64,000 nt of DNA from Acidimicrobiales bacterium (lineage in GTDB: Bacteria; Actinomycetota; Acidimicrobiia; Acidimicrobiales; UBA8592): contig JACERY010000007.1 in the NCBI GenBank assembly GCA_013912105.1, positions 1 to 64,000 of the forward strand. The letters run 5' to 3'. The notes beneath the pieces were generated by a model. That model ran no database searches and was not told the origin of the DNA. It saw only the letters and a program-made list of their open reading frames with translations. Positions 38,357 through 49,711 of the stretch are shown here, piece by piece (position 1 is the stretch's first letter; each line of letters opens with the position of its first letter). Made by a program: the position numbers and the translations under genes.

Positions 38357-40207
38357 TTAAACGCTTTGGGTATTGCCTATCCAACTTTTATACAAGTTTG
38401 CATAAACACCATCTTGTTGTGAAAGCCAGTGATGACTGCCTATTTCCACGATATGACCTTTATCAAAAACGATTACCATATCGGATCTTTCGGCTGTGCT
38501 TAAGCGATGCGCAACAGATATGGTCGTTCGTCCCTGAGAGAGTTGATCTAAAGCAGATACAAGTGCGACTTCAGTTTCAGGATCTACAGCACTTGTTGCT
38601 TCATCAAGTATAAGTAATCCAGGATTAGCGAGCTGAGCTCGGGCTAATGCTACTAATTGTCTTTCCCCGACCGAGAGACGCTCTCCACGAGGCCCTGTTT
38701 GGGTGTTAACGCCATTTGGCAATTTCTGCACCCACCAGCTAAGTCCAAGTGATTCGAACGCCTTCATTACATCTTCTTCGTTAGAATCTGGCTTTCCAAA
38801 TAGAACGTTGTCGTAAATTGTTTGGTCAAAGAGAAAACCATCTTGAGGAACCATTTGTATTGATTCATGACGAGATGTCATTTCAATACTTTCTAAAGGT
38901 AAGCCGTTGACTTTTATAGTGCCCGATATTGGATCTGCTAACCGAGCTAAGAGCTTTACAAATGTAGTTTTTCCTGAACCGGTTTCGCCTACAACGGCGA
39001 CGTTACTTCCAGCAGGAATAAGAACGTTAATGTCGTGGAGGACTTGATCACCAGTACGGTAACTGAAAGATAATTGGTCAACACGTATTTCAAGAGGCCC
39101 TTTTGAAAGTTCTCTTCCATTACTAGGTTCAATGACTTCAATCGGAACGTCTAGGACTGAAATGATTTTCCACCAGCCAGCAAGTGCCGTTTGGGTTTGA
39201 TCTAATACTTCACCCAATTCCCAGATAGGAGCAACGAGAATAGTTGTTAAAAAAACGAAAGCAATCATTTCGCCAGACGTCAAACCAATATCAGGACCTA
39301 GAAGTGAGCCAACGACAATTACTCCTGCAATAGCTAGAGCGCTAAAAGCATCCATGACTGGGGCAAGTAATGCAAAAAATTTGTGAGCTTTAATCTGACG
39401 TTTGTATTGCGATTGATTAGCTTTCTCTAATTTTTTTCGAACTGACTCTTCGTAACCGTATGAACGAATTACAGGAGCAGCAGTAATTGCTTCTGATGCT
39501 TCTCCCATCGTTTCAGAAACAGCTTCTCGGACATCTCTATACTTAATAAATTGTTGCCGTTGGATTGCTTTTAGTATCGGAATAATTGGAATGTATATTG
39601 CGATTACGGCAATCGTTAGTTGCCAGCTGTAGATCGCCATGACAAGAAGGGTTCCTAGAATTATTACCGAATCCACTATCCACGCTATTGCTCCCCACTG
39701 GGCAAATTGAGAAAGGGTTTCAATATCACTTGTTACTCGTGCTGTCAGTATCCCTTTTCGAGCCTCTTGATGATCAGCTAAACTAAGTTTTTGTAAATGC
39801 CTGAAAACTCTAATGCGAAGTTCCAGAATTGTTGTTTCAGCAACTTTAACTAAACGGTTGTAGGTTGCTCTCTGTGCAAACACGACAAAAGTTATTATGC
39901 CAATAGCAATCGAGCAAGAAATGTAGATAAAACCTGTTCTCAAACCATTTCCGTTGTTGAGTCCTTGATCTAATATCTGTTGGATAAGAATTGGGATTGC
40001 TAGTGAACCTGCTGCGACGATTAAAGCCATCATTACTGTAAGGGCAGCTCCGGAACGTAACTCTGGGCTAACTTCAAGACCTCTACGAAGAACTTCGAGA
40101 GCACCCGTTTTTTCATCACTTTCATCGTTATCAATTTGAGTGATAGCTTGAGCGTCTTGACCTACTTCACCCCTAGTGGATCTTCTTATGAAACGCTGTT
40201 GTTTCAT
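38357..40207 (-). CDS. ABC exporter (permease-ATPase), half of a probable heterodimer
   Basis: GETGSGKTTFVKLLARL, LSVGERQLVALARAQLANPGLLILDEATSAVDPETE; ATGA overlap with the next ABC gene. Confidence 0.94.
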   Translation of the reverse strand: MKQQRFIRRSTRGEVGQDAQAITQIDNDESDEKTGALEVLRRGLEVSPELRSGAALTVMMALIVAAGSLAIPILIQQILDQGLNNGNGLRTGFIYISCSIAIGIITFVVFAQRATYNRLVKVAETTILELRIRVFRHLQKLSLADHQEARKGILTARVTSDIETLSQFAQWGAIAWIVDSVIILGTLLVMAIYSWQLTIAVIAIYIPIIPILKAIQRQQFIKYRDVREAVSETMGEASEAITAAPVIRSYGYEESVRKKLEKANQSQYKRQIKAHKFFALLAPVMDAFSALAIAGVIVVGSLLGPDIGLTSGEMIAFVFLTTILVAPIWELGEVLDQTQTALAGWWKIISVLDVPIEVIEPSNGRELSKGPLEIRVDQLSFSYRTGDQVLHDINVLIPAGSNVAVVGETGSGKTTFVKLLARLADPISGTIKVNGLPLESIEMTSRHESIQMVPQDGFLFDQTIYDNVLFGKPDSNEEDVMKAFESLGLSWWVQKLPNGVNTQTGPRGERLSVGERQLVALARAQLANPGLLILDEATSAVDPETEVALVSALDQLSQGRTTISVAHRLSTAERSDMVIVFDKGHIVEIGSHHWLSQQDGVYANLYKSWIGNTQSV

Positions 40208-41988
40208 CGGATTGTTCCATTTATTTCGTACGCTTTGATGAGTGTGGAGTACGATTTTGATTCCATAAGTTCTTCATGGGTTCCAGTTCCTTCTACTTTT
40301 CCTTTATTCAGGAAGATAACCCGATCGGCGAGTTTAATGGTTGACAATCGATGAGCAACGATAAGTAGTGACACATCTGAATGCAAGCGAAGGTTATTTA
40401 ATATTTTCTTTTCTATGACTGGGTCAACTGATGAAGTTGAGTCATCGAGGAAGATGATTTTGGGTTCCCCTACTAATGCTCTTGCAAGTGTAATTCGTTG
40501 ACGTTGCCCTCCAGAGAGGCTAACTCCTCGTTCACCTAAAACAGTATTGATTCCTTCAGGAAGATGTTCAACAAACTCAAGGGCCTGTGCAGTTTCAAGA
40601 GCAGCGCGAATATCGTTTTCTTCAAAATCTCTGCCTAGAAGAATATTTTCTTTAACTGTGTCTGCAAAAAGAAAAGACTCTTGGAATGCAACAGCGAGTA
40701 TCTGATTTTTTTGCTGTGCTTGTATTTCCTCTAATCGCATATCTCCTAACAGAACGTGACCCGCTGTAGGTTTTTGTAAACCTCCGATCATGTCGGCAAT
40801 GGTTGATTTACCTACACCAGTTGGCCCAACAAGAGCTACTATTTCACCAGGTTCAATAGTGAAATTGATATTGTCGAGGATTAATTGATCACCGTATCGT
40901 GCTTCAAGGCCTTTAATTTCTAATTTAAGTGACTCGTTGGTAGTTGTTTTTGTTCCAAAAGAGTTTTTCATCGGATTTTCTAGTTCAAGGATTTCATCAA
41001 TCCTGTCTAACGCAACTACTGATCTAGGAAGCTCCTCAAAGAAAATACCTGCTATCCGCATCGGAAACGCAAGAATTCCGAATAAGGCGATTGCACTTAC
41101 AAGTTCTCCTATAGTTAATGATCCTTTATCAATAAGCCAAGTACCAATCATGAGTAAGGCAATAACACCAAAATTTGGTAATGCAAAAATAGCTGGTTCA
41201 AAGATTGCTCGGAGCCTTCCAACGCTAATCCTATGTTTCCGAATTTGGCTAGCAGATTCTCTAAGTCGTTGGACTTCTGCTTCACTTCGACCTAACGATT
41301 TTATGACGAGAATGCCATCAAAACTCTCATGAACTAAGCCAGATGTACTCCCGACAGATTCCTGAACTGCAGATGCAGGAGTAACAACTCGCTTTGAGTA
41401 AGACTGATTCATTCCTGCAAGTAGCGGAAAAAGAACTAACGCTATACAAGCAATAGTTGGATGAATGAGAAAAAGATTAAGTAGGGCAATTATGGATAAG
41501 AACAATGTACCTACAGTGAAAGCTAAAGGCATTAAAGCTAATGATGCGATCATCATGTCATTGTCTGCATGAGCTAAAAGTTCCCCAGCCGATTTTCTTC
41601 GATGGAATGACATTGGAAGATCTAAGTATTGATTAAAAAGTTGACGTCTCCAAACTAGTTCGGTCCCATAACGAGCTCCAGCGAGAAAGTACCGTCGGAG
41701 GAAAGCACCTAATCCTCGCGATAAACCTACTGAAATAATAACTATAAAAACAATCCATAATTCCGTATGGTCTAGGGAATCACGATCTAAATTCGGGATT
41801 ATTATTTCATCGGTGGCGTGACCTAAAACGCGAGTCAAAGCTACTGCTGATATTGAGAATAGGCATGCACCTGCGATTGCTACTACATGTGAAACTGGGC
41901 GTATTCTAAAAGAACGTCTAATCAGATTTAACCCACGTCTGAAATAACGCTCTTGGGGAATTTCTTTCTGTCTGGCCGAAGTATCCAT
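40204..41988 (-). CDS. ABC exporter (permease-ATPase), second half of a probable heterodimer
   Basis: GPTGVGKSTIADMIGGL, VSLSGGQRQRITLARALVGEPKIIFLDDSTSSVDPVIE. Confidence 0.94.
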   Translation of the reverse strand: MDTSARQKEIPQERYFRRGLNLIRRSFRIRPVSHVVAIAGACLFSISAVALTRVLGHATDEIIIPNLDRDSLDHTELWIVFIVIISVGLSRGLGAFLRRYFLAGARYGTELVWRRQLFNQYLDLPMSFHRRKSAGELLAHADNDMMIASLALMPLAFTVGTLFLSIIALLNLFLIHPTIACIALVLFPLLAGMNQSYSKRVVTPASAVQESVGSTSGLVHESFDGILVIKSLGRSEAEVQRLRESASQIRKHRISVGRLRAIFEPAIFALPNFGVIALLMIGTWLIDKGSLTIGELVSAIALFGILAFPMRIAGIFFEELPRSVVALDRIDEILELENPMKNSFGTKTTTNESLKLEIKGLEARYGDQLILDNINFTIEPGEIVALVGPTGVGKSTIADMIGGLQKPTAGHVLLGDMRLEEIQAQQKNQILAVAFQESFLFADTVKENILLGRDFEENDIRAALETAQALEFVEHLPEGINTVLGERGVSLSGGQRQRITLARALVGEPKIIFLDDSTSSVDPVIEKKILNNLRLHSDVSLLIVAHRLSTIKLADRVIFLNKGKVEGTGTHEELMESKSYSTLIKAYEINGTIR

Positions 41989-42086
41989 TCAATTAGCCAT
42001 CTACGTTCTCTTGATTCTTTGGGGTTGTGCGCTCAGATATCTCTGTTGTGAAGCAAAGAGATAATACTCGTTATTGGAGAGCGAGA

Positions 42087-43283
42087 TTAGAGTCGATCAA
42101 CTATTGCCGAAGCAAATTCTGAGCATTTTACCTCGGTGGCTCCATCCATAAGTCGAGCAAAATCGTATGTAACAATTTTTTCACCGATCGTGCGCTCAAC
42201 TGCATTTATTATGTCATCCGCTGCGTCTCTCCAGCCGAGATGTTCAAACATAAGAACACCGGACAAAAGAACAGACGAAGGGTTGACTTTATCTTGACCA
42301 GCGTACTTAGGCGCAGTTCCATGGGTAGCTTCAAATATTCCGTGACCTGTAACATAATTAATGTTTGCTCCAGGAGCTATACCTATCCCACCAACCTGTG
42401 CTGCAAGAGCGTCAGAAAGATAGTCCCCATTGAGATTCATAGTCGCTATGACATCAAATTCTGAAGGTCTTGTTAGAACCTGCTGAAGTGCTATATCGGC
42501 TATTGCATCTTGAACGAGTATCTTATCTCCGGGATCTCCGCCACAATCGTCCCAACCTACAGCTACATCGCTGAATTCTTCTTGGACAAGTTCGTATCCC
42601 CATTTCTGAAATGCGCCTTCGGTGTATTTCATAATGTTTCCTTTATGAACCCAATGCACGTTCTTTCTGCCTCTATCAACGGCGTATTTAAGAGCAGCAC
42701 GTTGTAATCTTTGAGACCCAGTTCGCGAGACAGGTTTGATACCAATTCCCGAATCTTCACGAATATCTCTTCCGAATATTTCACTTATCATCTCAATAAG
42801 TTTTGCTGCTTCAGGTGAACCTGCTTCTGCTTCGATTCCTGCATAAATATCTTCTGTATTCTCTCTAAAAATAACCATATCTACGAGTTCCGGTTGCTTT
42901 ACAGGAGATGGAACACCTTCAAACCATCGAACTGGACGAAGGCATACATACAAATCTAAAAGTTGTCTGATAGCTACGTTGAGGCTTCTGAAGCCTCCAC
43001 CAATTGGGGTTGTAAGCGGTCCCTTTATCCCAATGAGGTATTCTTGAAAAGTATCTATGGTCGCTTGCGGAAGCCAGTCGCCTGTTTCATCGAAAGCTTT
43101 TTCACCTGCAAGAACTTCTACCCATTCAATAGTTCTACCGTATTTGTTTGCTGCAGCATCAAGTACAAGTTTTGCTGCCGGCCAAATATCTATTCCAGTT
43201 CCATCACCTTCAATAAAAGGAATAATTGGATTATCAGAAACATTTAGCGTGTGATCGTCGTTGATTGTTATTTTGTCTGCCAT
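42087..43283 (-). CDS. icd: Isocitrate dehydrogenase (NADP)
   Basis: [89 protein letters not shown]. Confidence 0.98.
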   Translation of the reverse strand: MADKITINDDHTLNVSDNPIIPFIEGDGTGIDIWPAAKLVLDAAANKYGRTIEWVEVLAGEKAFDETGDWLPQATIDTFQEYLIGIKGPLTTPIGGGFRSLNVAIRQLLDLYVCLRPVRWFEGVPSPVKQPELVDMVIFRENTEDIYAGIEAEAGSPEAAKLIEMISEIFGRDIREDSGIGIKPVSRTGSQRLQRAALKYAVDRGRKNVHWVHKGNIMKYTEGAFQKWGYELVQEEFSDVAVGWDDCGGDPGDKILVQDAIADIALQQVLTRPSEFDVIATMNLNGDYLSDALAAQVGGIGIAPGANINYVTGHGIFEATHGTAPKYAGQDKVNPSSVLLSGVLMFEHLGWRDAADDIINAVERTIGEKIVTYDFARLMDGATEVKCSEFASAIVDRL

Positions 43284-43351
43284 ATAGCACGAGTCTAGGG
43301 CAAAGTTGGAAAGTTACTTAAATGCAGAAGAAAAAACTCTTTAATTGCTTA

Positions 43352-44203
43352 TTATTGCTTCTCTGCAGCGGAAACAGTATTTGCCATTAATAATGCTCGA
43401 GTCATAGGCCCTACTCCGCCAATTCTTGGGGAAAGCCATCCTGCTACTTCATGTACTTCTTCTGCTACATCAGAAACTAGCTTCTTCCCCGAAAAACTTA
43501 CTCCTGCTGCGACAACGGCAGCTCCGGGTTTTACCATGTCGGCTTTAATCATTCCTGGCGACCCTGCTGCAGCAATGAGAATGTCAGCTTGTCGTGTATA
43601 GGGAGCGATGTTACCTGCTCCAGTATGAACGACCGTTACTGCTGCATTTGCGTTTGGTCGTTTAAGAGAAAGAAGGTTTGCTAAAGGTCTCCCTATAGTC
43701 AACCCCCTACCAACGACTACAACATGTTTTCCTTCAATTGGTACGTCATAACGCGCAAGAAGCATTTGAATCCCTGCAGGAGTACAAGCGAGTGGAGCAG
43801 AGACTCCTTGTACTAGTTTCCCTAGATTTACAGGGTGAAGCCCATCAGCATCCTTTTCTGGAAGGACTTTCATAAGTTGTTGTTCATAATCTAATTCACC
43901 TGGAAATGGGTACTGGACTATAAAGGCATGAATATTTGGGTCTTGGTTTAAGTCAAGAATTGCTTCAGATATTTCATTTGGGGATGCTGTCGCAGGGAGG
44001 TTAATTTCTTTTGAATGCATTCCTAACTCTTGGCAATCACGATGTTTCATAGCCACATAGTTTTTAGAAGGCCCATCTTCTCCAACTAGCAAGGTCCCTA
44101 AACCAGGTATAGTTTGTTGTTCCTGTAGTTTATTAATGCGTTCTTGAAGCTTAATTTTGAGTTCTGATGCGAGAATTTCCCCGTCAAGTTTAATAGCAGT
44201 CAT
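43352..44203 (-). CDS. folD: Methylenetetrahydrofolate dehydrogenase/cyclohydrolase
   Basis: PGLGTLLVGEDGPSKNYVAMKHRDCQELGM, KDADGLHPVNLGKL, PCTPAGIQMLL-like ACTPAG, VVVGRGLTIGRPLANLL. Confidence 0.97.
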   Translation of the reverse strand: MTAIKLDGEILASELKIKLQERINKLQEQQTIPGLGTLLVGEDGPSKNYVAMKHRDCQELGMHSKEINLPATASPNEISEAILDLNQDPNIHAFIVQYPFPGELDYEQQLMKVLPEKDADGLHPVNLGKLVQGVSAPLACTPAGIQMLLARYDVPIEGKHVVVVGRGLTIGRPLANLLSLKRPNANAAVTVVHTGAGNIAPYTRQADILIAAAGSPGMIKADMVKPGAAVVAAGVSFSGKKLVSDVAEEVHEVAGWLSPRIGGVGPMTRALLMANTVSAAEKQ

Positions 44204-44268
44204 AGTTTGATGATGGCATGCAACAGTTGGGAAATCTCATTATTCATTTACTTCAATGATTTTGTTTC

Positions 44269-44829
44269 TTAGTTGAATGAAGGAAACGTTGTCTTCGGTA
44301 TGTTTAGCAATCGGCCTTCAGCCAGTTCTTTCACTGCTGGGACTGGGTTGGGATCCGCAAATAATTCTTCATCGTTCGGTTGGAAACCCAATTTTTCTAT
44401 GGGAACAGTCCAATAGGAGGCTTCTAAAGCTATGCCATTGTTATCGTGGAAATATACGGACCTGATAATCTCGTGGTCAACAATTCTTGTAATATCACAT
44501 TGCGCTTTTTCTAGACGTTGAATAAGAGAAACAAGGTCTTGTTCATTTGGCAATGCAAATGAGAGATGGTCAAATTGTAAATCTGTTCTTGTCATCAGGC
44601 CAGCAGGTTTCTTAAATGTCTCCGCACGAGGGTCCTCAAAAAAAGCAATAGTATTACCTGGTCCAAGTTCAAAGAAGTAATGCCTCATCGGACCGGCGCA
44701 AAGTGTTGCTACTAATGGCATTCCTAGCACTCCACAGTAGAAGCGGACAGTTTCATCCATATCAGGTGTGATCATGGCAAGATGATGAATTCCTTGCCAT
44801 TTTGGTGAGGAAGATTCTTTTTCTATCAT
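44269..44829 (-). CDS. VOC/glyoxalase-family protein
   Basis: IHHLAMITPDMDETVRFYCGVLGMPLVAT, FDHLSFALPNEQDLVSLIQRL, VYFHDNNGIALEASYW. Confidence 0.9.
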   Translation of the reverse strand: MIEKESSSPKWQGIHHLAMITPDMDETVRFYCGVLGMPLVATLCAGPMRHYFFELGPGNTIAFFEDPRAETFKKPAGLMTRTDLQFDHLSFALPNEQDLVSLIQRLEKAQCDITRIVDHEIIRSVYFHDNNGIALEASYWTVPIEKLGFQPNDEELFADPNPVPAVKELAEGRLLNIPKTTFPSFN

Positions 44830-44895
44830 CCTTATAGTTTAGCGAAGACTAATTCAGTGTGTCTTATCACTTAGTTAATGTAACTAATCCAGATT

Positions 44896-46407
44896 TTAAT
44901 GTTTGAAATGGCGCTCACCAGTAAACACCATTGCTAAACCTGCTTCGTTTGCAGCATCTATAACTTCTTGATCGCGTATAGAACCACCTGGTTGAATCAC
45001 TGCTGTGCATCCTGCATCAATTGCTGCATCTAACCCGTCCGTAAAGGGAAAGAACGCATCGCTCGCACATACACCACCTTTTGCTCGACCATTTGCTTTT
45101 TCGGCAGCAATAACTCCTGCATCCCTTCTATTTTGTTGACCTGCTCCTATTCCAAGTGCCTGCTTATCTTTGGCTAGAACTATGCAATTAGAACTGACTT
45201 TTGCTGCAACCCTCCAGGCAAAATCTAAGTCAATCCATTCACTTTCCGTTGGTTCTCTATCAGTGGCTATAGTCCATTGACTATGGTCTAGCTGTAAACG
45301 ATCACAGGTCTGAACCAGTAGGCCCCCATCTAATGATCTCATATCTAGTAAAGGAAAACCTGGGGGATGTGCTTCAATGATTCTAATATTTTTCTTTTCT
45401 GTAAGTTTTGAAATTGCTTCTTGAGTGAAACTTGGAGCGACAACGACTTCTGTAAATACCTTTGCTAATTCGTCTGCCATTGACCCTGAAACTTCTTTGT
45501 TCACAGCGACTATCCCTCCGAATGCCGAAACTGGATCGCATGCATTTGCTCTAATATACGCTTCAGTAATGTCATGGTGGGAAGATACACCGCACGGGTT
45601 CGCATGTTTAATGACTGCTACCGTTGGTTCTTCTCCCATTGAATGCACAAGTCTCCATGCAGCTTCAGTATCAAATAAATTTAGATAACTCATTTCCTTT
45701 CCATGGAGTTTTATTGCAGCGTCCCACCAACCACCTCCATTTACAAATTTATATCTAGCGCCGACTTGATGAGGATTTTCGCCATATCTAAGATCATGAA
45801 CTCTCTCCAAAGCTAAGTGAATTGAATCTGGTAATGGGTCTTCAGCATCGCTGCTTTGATCTGTATCGTCTATCCAACTAACGATCGCTGCATCATAAGC
45901 TGCTGTGTGTGCGAAAGCTTTACGAGCAAGCATTTTTCGTGTTCCAGCTGAGAGGTTTCCGGCGTTCTGCAATTCGACAAGAACAACGTCATAGTCCTTA
46001 GGTTCTACAACCACACCTACATAGTCATAATTCTTAGCAGCTGCCCTAACCATTGTCGGACCGCCAATATCAATATTCTCTATTCCGGGTTCTGCCTGAA
46101 ATGGGTAAAGATTACAAACGACAAGGTCTATTGTCTCAATCTGATTGTCTATCAGGTCTTGCTGATGTTCAGCATTCTCTCTATCTGCAAGAATCCCACC
46201 ATGGATTTTGGGATGGAGAGTAACGACTCGGTGTCCAAGCATTATGGGAGATCCTGTGTAGTCTGCAACATCAGTGACAGGGATTCCAGCTTCTGCTATT
46301 TGTTTTGCTGTTCCCCCGCTAGAGATAAGTTCCCAACCTAATTCATGAAGGCCAGAGGCAAATTCTTCTATTCCTATTTTGTCAAAGACGGAGAGTAGAG
46401 CTTTCAT
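44896..46407 (-). CDS. purH: Bifunctional AICAR transformylase / IMP cyclohydrolase
   Basis: ALLSVFDKIGIEEFASGLHELGWELISSGGTAKQIAEAGIPVTDVADYTG, LRYGENPHQ, AVIKHANPCGVS. Confidence 0.98.
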   Translation of the reverse strand: MKALLSVFDKIGIEEFASGLHELGWELISSGGTAKQIAEAGIPVTDVADYTGSPIMLGHRVVTLHPKIHGGILADRENAEHQQDLIDNQIETIDLVVCNLYPFQAEPGIENIDIGGPTMVRAAAKNYDYVGVVVEPKDYDVVLVELQNAGNLSAGTRKMLARKAFAHTAAYDAAIVSWIDDTDQSSDAEDPLPDSIHLALERVHDLRYGENPHQVGARYKFVNGGGWWDAAIKLHGKEMSYLNLFDTEAAWRLVHSMGEEPTVAVIKHANPCGVSSHHDITEAYIRANACDPVSAFGGIVAVNKEVSGSMADELAKVFTEVVVAPSFTQEAISKLTEKKNIRIIEAHPPGFPLLDMRSLDGGLLVQTCDRLQLDHSQWTIATDREPTESEWIDLDFAWRVAAKVSSNCIVLAKDKQALGIGAGQQNRRDAGVIAAEKANGRAKGGVCASDAFFPFTDGLDAAIDAGCTAVIQPGGSIRDQEVIDAANEAGLAMVFTGERHFKH

Positions 46408-46979
46408 TGTTCTCTTTCTATTAGCTGATTATTCTTAATAATTTCCTGGATCGTTTCTACATACAGGCGACGTTCTATAGTCTTTATTCTTTCATGGAGT
46501 GTTTCCTCTGTGTCGCCATTAAAAATAGGAACTGCTTCTTGGGCAAGGATTGGCCCTGCATCAACTTCTTTCGTAGCTACATGTACTGTACAGCCTGTAA
46601 TTTTTACACCATGTTGTAGGGCATCTGAAACAGCATGCCATCCGGGAAAACTTGGTAATAAAGATGGGTGAGTGTTGAGAACTCGACCTTCAAAAACGTT
46701 ATAAATAGGTTGACCTAAAATTGTTCCGAATCCTGCCATCACCACAAGATTGATATCGTTAAAGAGGAGTGAATCTCGAACTTCACACGTATACGAATCC
46801 CTATCAAAGTCCTTTCCGTAATTTGTGCGTTCAATTCTTTTATGGAAGATCTCATTATTTATCGCAATGCTTTCTGCATTGCATTCACGATCGGTAACAA
46901 CAAGTTCAATAGGAATTCCAGCTTCAATCATTGCATGAAGAATGGTTCCACTTCCAGATGCTAGAACAGCTACGCGCAC
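46404..46979 (-). CDS. purN: Phosphoribosylglycinamide formyltransferase
   Basis: VAVLASGSGTILHAMIEAG, VVMAGFGTILGQPIYNVFEGRVLNTHPSLLPSFPG, GCTVHVATKEVDAGPILAQEAVPI. Confidence 0.97.
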   Translation of the reverse strand: MRVAVLASGSGTILHAMIEAGIPIELVVTDRECNAESIAINNEIFHKRIERTNYGKDFDRDSYTCEVRDSLLFNDINLVVMAGFGTILGQPIYNVFEGRVLNTHPSLLPSFPGWHAVSDALQHGVKITGCTVHVATKEVDAGPILAQEAVPIFNGDTEETLHERIKTIERRLYVETIQEIIKNNQLIEREQ

Positions 46980-47046
46980 GCGCTGAACCTACCATTAATT
47001 TGGTAATTCTCGGTTCACCTTTCAAGATTTAGTTAAGTCTATGAAA

Positions 47047-47931
47047 TTATAATGAAGCTACAATTTGAGCCATAAGCTCTCCGGCTTCTGTAGGGTTATT
47101 TCCAACTCGGACACCAGCTGCTTCAAGGGCTTCCATTTTCGCTTGGGCGGTTCCTTTCCCTCCCGAGACGATCGCTCCAGCATGTCCCATTTTCTTTCCT
47201 GGAGGCGCAGTCACTCCAGCAATGTAACTTGATACAGGTTTTGTGACATGATCTTTGATGTATTCTGCAGCTTCTTCTTCTGCGGACCCACCGATTTCCC
47301 CAATCATCATGATTGCTTCAGTTTCAGAATCTTGTTCAAAAGCTGCAAGGCAATCAATGAAACTGGTTCCAGGTACAGGATCGCCTCCTATACCTACGCA
47401 CGTGGTGACACCAATATTTTTTTGCTTGAGTTCATATAGTGCCTGATATGTCAGCGTTCCAGATCTGCTGACTATCCCAACGGGTCCTCCGGCTTTGGCG
47501 ATATGACCTGCTGTTATACCGATATTGCATTTCCCTGGACTAATGATCCCTGGACAATTAGGACCAAGTAGCTGCACATCTGGATAGTCCCTTTTAAGTT
47601 GATTATAAAAGTGTGCTTCATCGTGTGCTGGCACACCTTCGGTAACAGCGACAATAAAAGTTACTCCTCCTTCTGCTGCTTCCATAACAGCTGAACGAAC
47701 TCCAGCTGCAGGAATGAAAATACAACTTGCTGTCGCCCCAGTCTGTTGAACAGCTTCAGCAACATTGGCGTAAATCGGGACGCCATCTACGTCAGATCCA
47801 GCCTTTTTAGGGTGAGTTCCTGCAACAACTTGCGTACCATATTCACGATTAAGGCGTCCATAATAACTTCCTTGAGACCCCGTTAAGCCTTGATATATTA
47901 CTTTGGTTGTTTCATCTACGAAAATGCTCAT
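47047..47931 (-). CDS. sucD: Succinyl-CoA synthetase alpha subunit
   Basis: [90 protein letters not shown]. Start set to internal ATG 47931. Confidence 0.98.
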   Translation of the reverse strand: MSIFVDETTKVIYQGLTGSQGSYYGRLNREYGTQVVAGTHPKKAGSDVDGVPIYANVAEAVQQTGATASCIFIPAAGVRSAVMEAAEGGVTFIVAVTEGVPAHDEAHFYNQLKRDYPDVQLLGPNCPGIISPGKCNIGITAGHIAKAGGPVGIVSRSGTLTYQALYELKQKNIGVTTCVGIGGDPVPGTSFIDCLAAFEQDSETEAIMMIGEIGGSAEEEAAEYIKDHVTKPVSSYIAGVTAPPGKKMGHAGAIVSGGKGTAQAKMEALEAAGVRVGNNPTEAGELMAQIVASL

Positions 47932-47938
47932 GTTTCTC

Positions 47939-49078
47939 CTATCGAGCCAATTCAACTGCAGTTTTAGCAGCATCAAGCATAGTTGCTTCCATCAATAACG
48001 AATCTGAAAGATTTGGCTCAAGAATGGCTCTTCCTTCGTCAGCATTAGTTCCATCGAGCCGGATAACTATAGGAGATTCAATATCGACACGTTGCATAGC
48101 TTCCAGAATTCCGTTTGCGACTTCCTCTCCTCTTGTAATACCCCCGAAAATATTTATAAAAATAGCCTTTACGTTTGGATCATTGTTAATAACTTCAAGT
48201 GCTCCAGCCATTACATCCGCGTTGGCTCCTCCTCCTATATCTAGAAAGTTTGCAGGCTTACCTCCGACTTGGTTGATCACATCGACTGTGCTCATTGCTA
48301 ATCCTGCGCCATTTGCGATGACGCCCACACTTCCTTCTAGACCTACATACTGAAGGCCTTTTGCATGTGCCGCTGTTTCTCTTTCATCTCTTGTCTGAGT
48401 CTCGTCGTATTGGGCATATTCTGTGTGGCGAAAAACTGAATTACCATCAAGAGTAACTTTTGCATCTAGAACGTGAACTTTCCCTTCAGGTGTCAGAATA
48501 AGTGGATTAATTTCCACTAGATCAGCATCACCTGTTGTATACGCTTCGTAGAGTTTCATTAGAATATCTACTGCACCATCAAATGCCTGATCAGGTAAAG
48601 CAGCTGCAGATACCCATTCCTTGCATTCATCTTCGCTTAATCCGTCTACTGGATCTACCCAGATTTTTGCAATAGCTTCTGGGTTCTCCTCAGCAACTGT
48701 TTCGATTTCAACGCCGCCTTCTTTAGACAACATACCAAGGTGTTTTTTTGCCGAACGATCTAGAGTGAAGCTTGCATAGTATTCCTCAGCTATATCAGAA
48801 GCTTTCTCTATCCAAACTCTCCCAACAACATGGCCTTTAATGTCTAGGCCAAGAATATTTGAGGCATGTTCTTGAACATCTTCAATCGTTGCTGCAAATT
48901 TCACCCCACCGGCCTTTCCTCTTCCACCGGTATGAACTTGAGCTTTCACCATTACTGGTGTGCCAAGTTGTTCCGCTGCGGAAACAGCTTCTTCAACAGT
49001 AAATGCAATTTGCCCTGGTGAGATTGGCATGCCGTATTCAGAAAAGAATTGTTTGCCTTGATATTCGAACAAGTCCAT
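47939..49078 (-). CDS. sucC: Succinyl-CoA synthetase beta subunit
   Basis: MDLFEYQGKQFFSEYGMPI, VMVKAQVHTGGRGKAGGVKFA, LVEINPLILTPEGKVHVLDAKVTLDGN. Confidence 0.98.
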   Translation of the reverse strand: MDLFEYQGKQFFSEYGMPISPGQIAFTVEEAVSAAEQLGTPVMVKAQVHTGGRGKAGGVKFAATIEDVQEHASNILGLDIKGHVVGRVWIEKASDIAEEYYASFTLDRSAKKHLGMLSKEGGVEIETVAEENPEAIAKIWVDPVDGLSEDECKEWVSAAALPDQAFDGAVDILMKLYEAYTTGDADLVEINPLILTPEGKVHVLDAKVTLDGNSVFRHTEYAQYDETQTRDERETAAHAKGLQYVGLEGSVGVIANGAGLAMSTVDVINQVGGKPANFLDIGGGANADVMAGALEVINNDPNVKAIFINIFGGITRGEEVANGILEAMQRVDIESPIVIRLDGTNADEGRAILEPNLSDSLLMEATMLDAAKTAVELAR

Positions 49079-49225
49079 AAGAGCCTCTTTGGTATGTGAT
49101 TTTATGATTTCTAGCGCGTATACGCCCCGAGGGGATACTAGTGAATTGTTGGGCGCTTATGCTCATCATCGAATTGTTTAGTGGAAAAAAACCAAAAGCG
49201 ACTAATTGCTTAATACGCTGTTTTC

Positions 49226-49711
49226 ATGCCTTTCTTGCAAAGTCGTCAGGTTAATTTCCCTCGAATTGTGTCGTTTATCATATTTAGCCTGATTTTTGGA
49301 GTTGCATTACTATTTGCGATTGTGAAACTTTCTGGTAGCGGTGAAATTCAATTCAAACTTGGTGATGATGTTTTTGAAGTAGGTGATGCACAACTTTTTG
49401 CAGACCGAATTGAGAGTGATAGAAGCCCAATACCCTTTTCATCTTTAAGCGGAGCTCGACCTATATATGTTCAACATACTGGTGGTGATCCTGCTAAAAA
49501 TTGGTTTGCTATTGATGCACGGTCACCATCTGACCCGGTAAATTGTGCTTTAAATTGGGATATTGAAAGACAAGTCTTTGTTGACGGCTGCGATGAATCC
49601 TCGTTGTACCCTGTTGACGGGAATGGTTTAACTAGATTTAGAGTCGCAATCACTGAATTTGGAATTCTAGTAATTGACCTAAATCAAATATATGCCCCCA
49701 CCAGCGATTAG
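49226..49711 (+). CDS. Membrane-anchored hypothetical protein
   Basis: N-terminal TM (IVSFIIFSLIFGVALLFAIVKL) then an extracytoplasmic domain ending NCALNWDIERQVFVDGCDESSLYPVDGNGL... Confidence 0.7.
   Translation: MPFLQSRQVNFPRIVSFIIFSLIFGVALLFAIVKLSGSGEIQFKLGDDVFEVGDAQLFADRIESDRSPIPFSSLSGARPIYVQHTGGDPAKNWFAIDARSPSDPVNCALNWDIERQVFVDGCDESSLYPVDGNGLTRFRVAITEFGILVIDLNQIYAPTSD

Noticed and set aside
40937-41332. 131-aa plus-strand ORF
   Set aside because: Antisense to the ABC exporter gene; Ser/Ile-rich shadow frame.
47907-48353. 148-aa plus-strand ORF
   Set aside because: Antisense to sucC/sucD coding sequence; no family resemblance.
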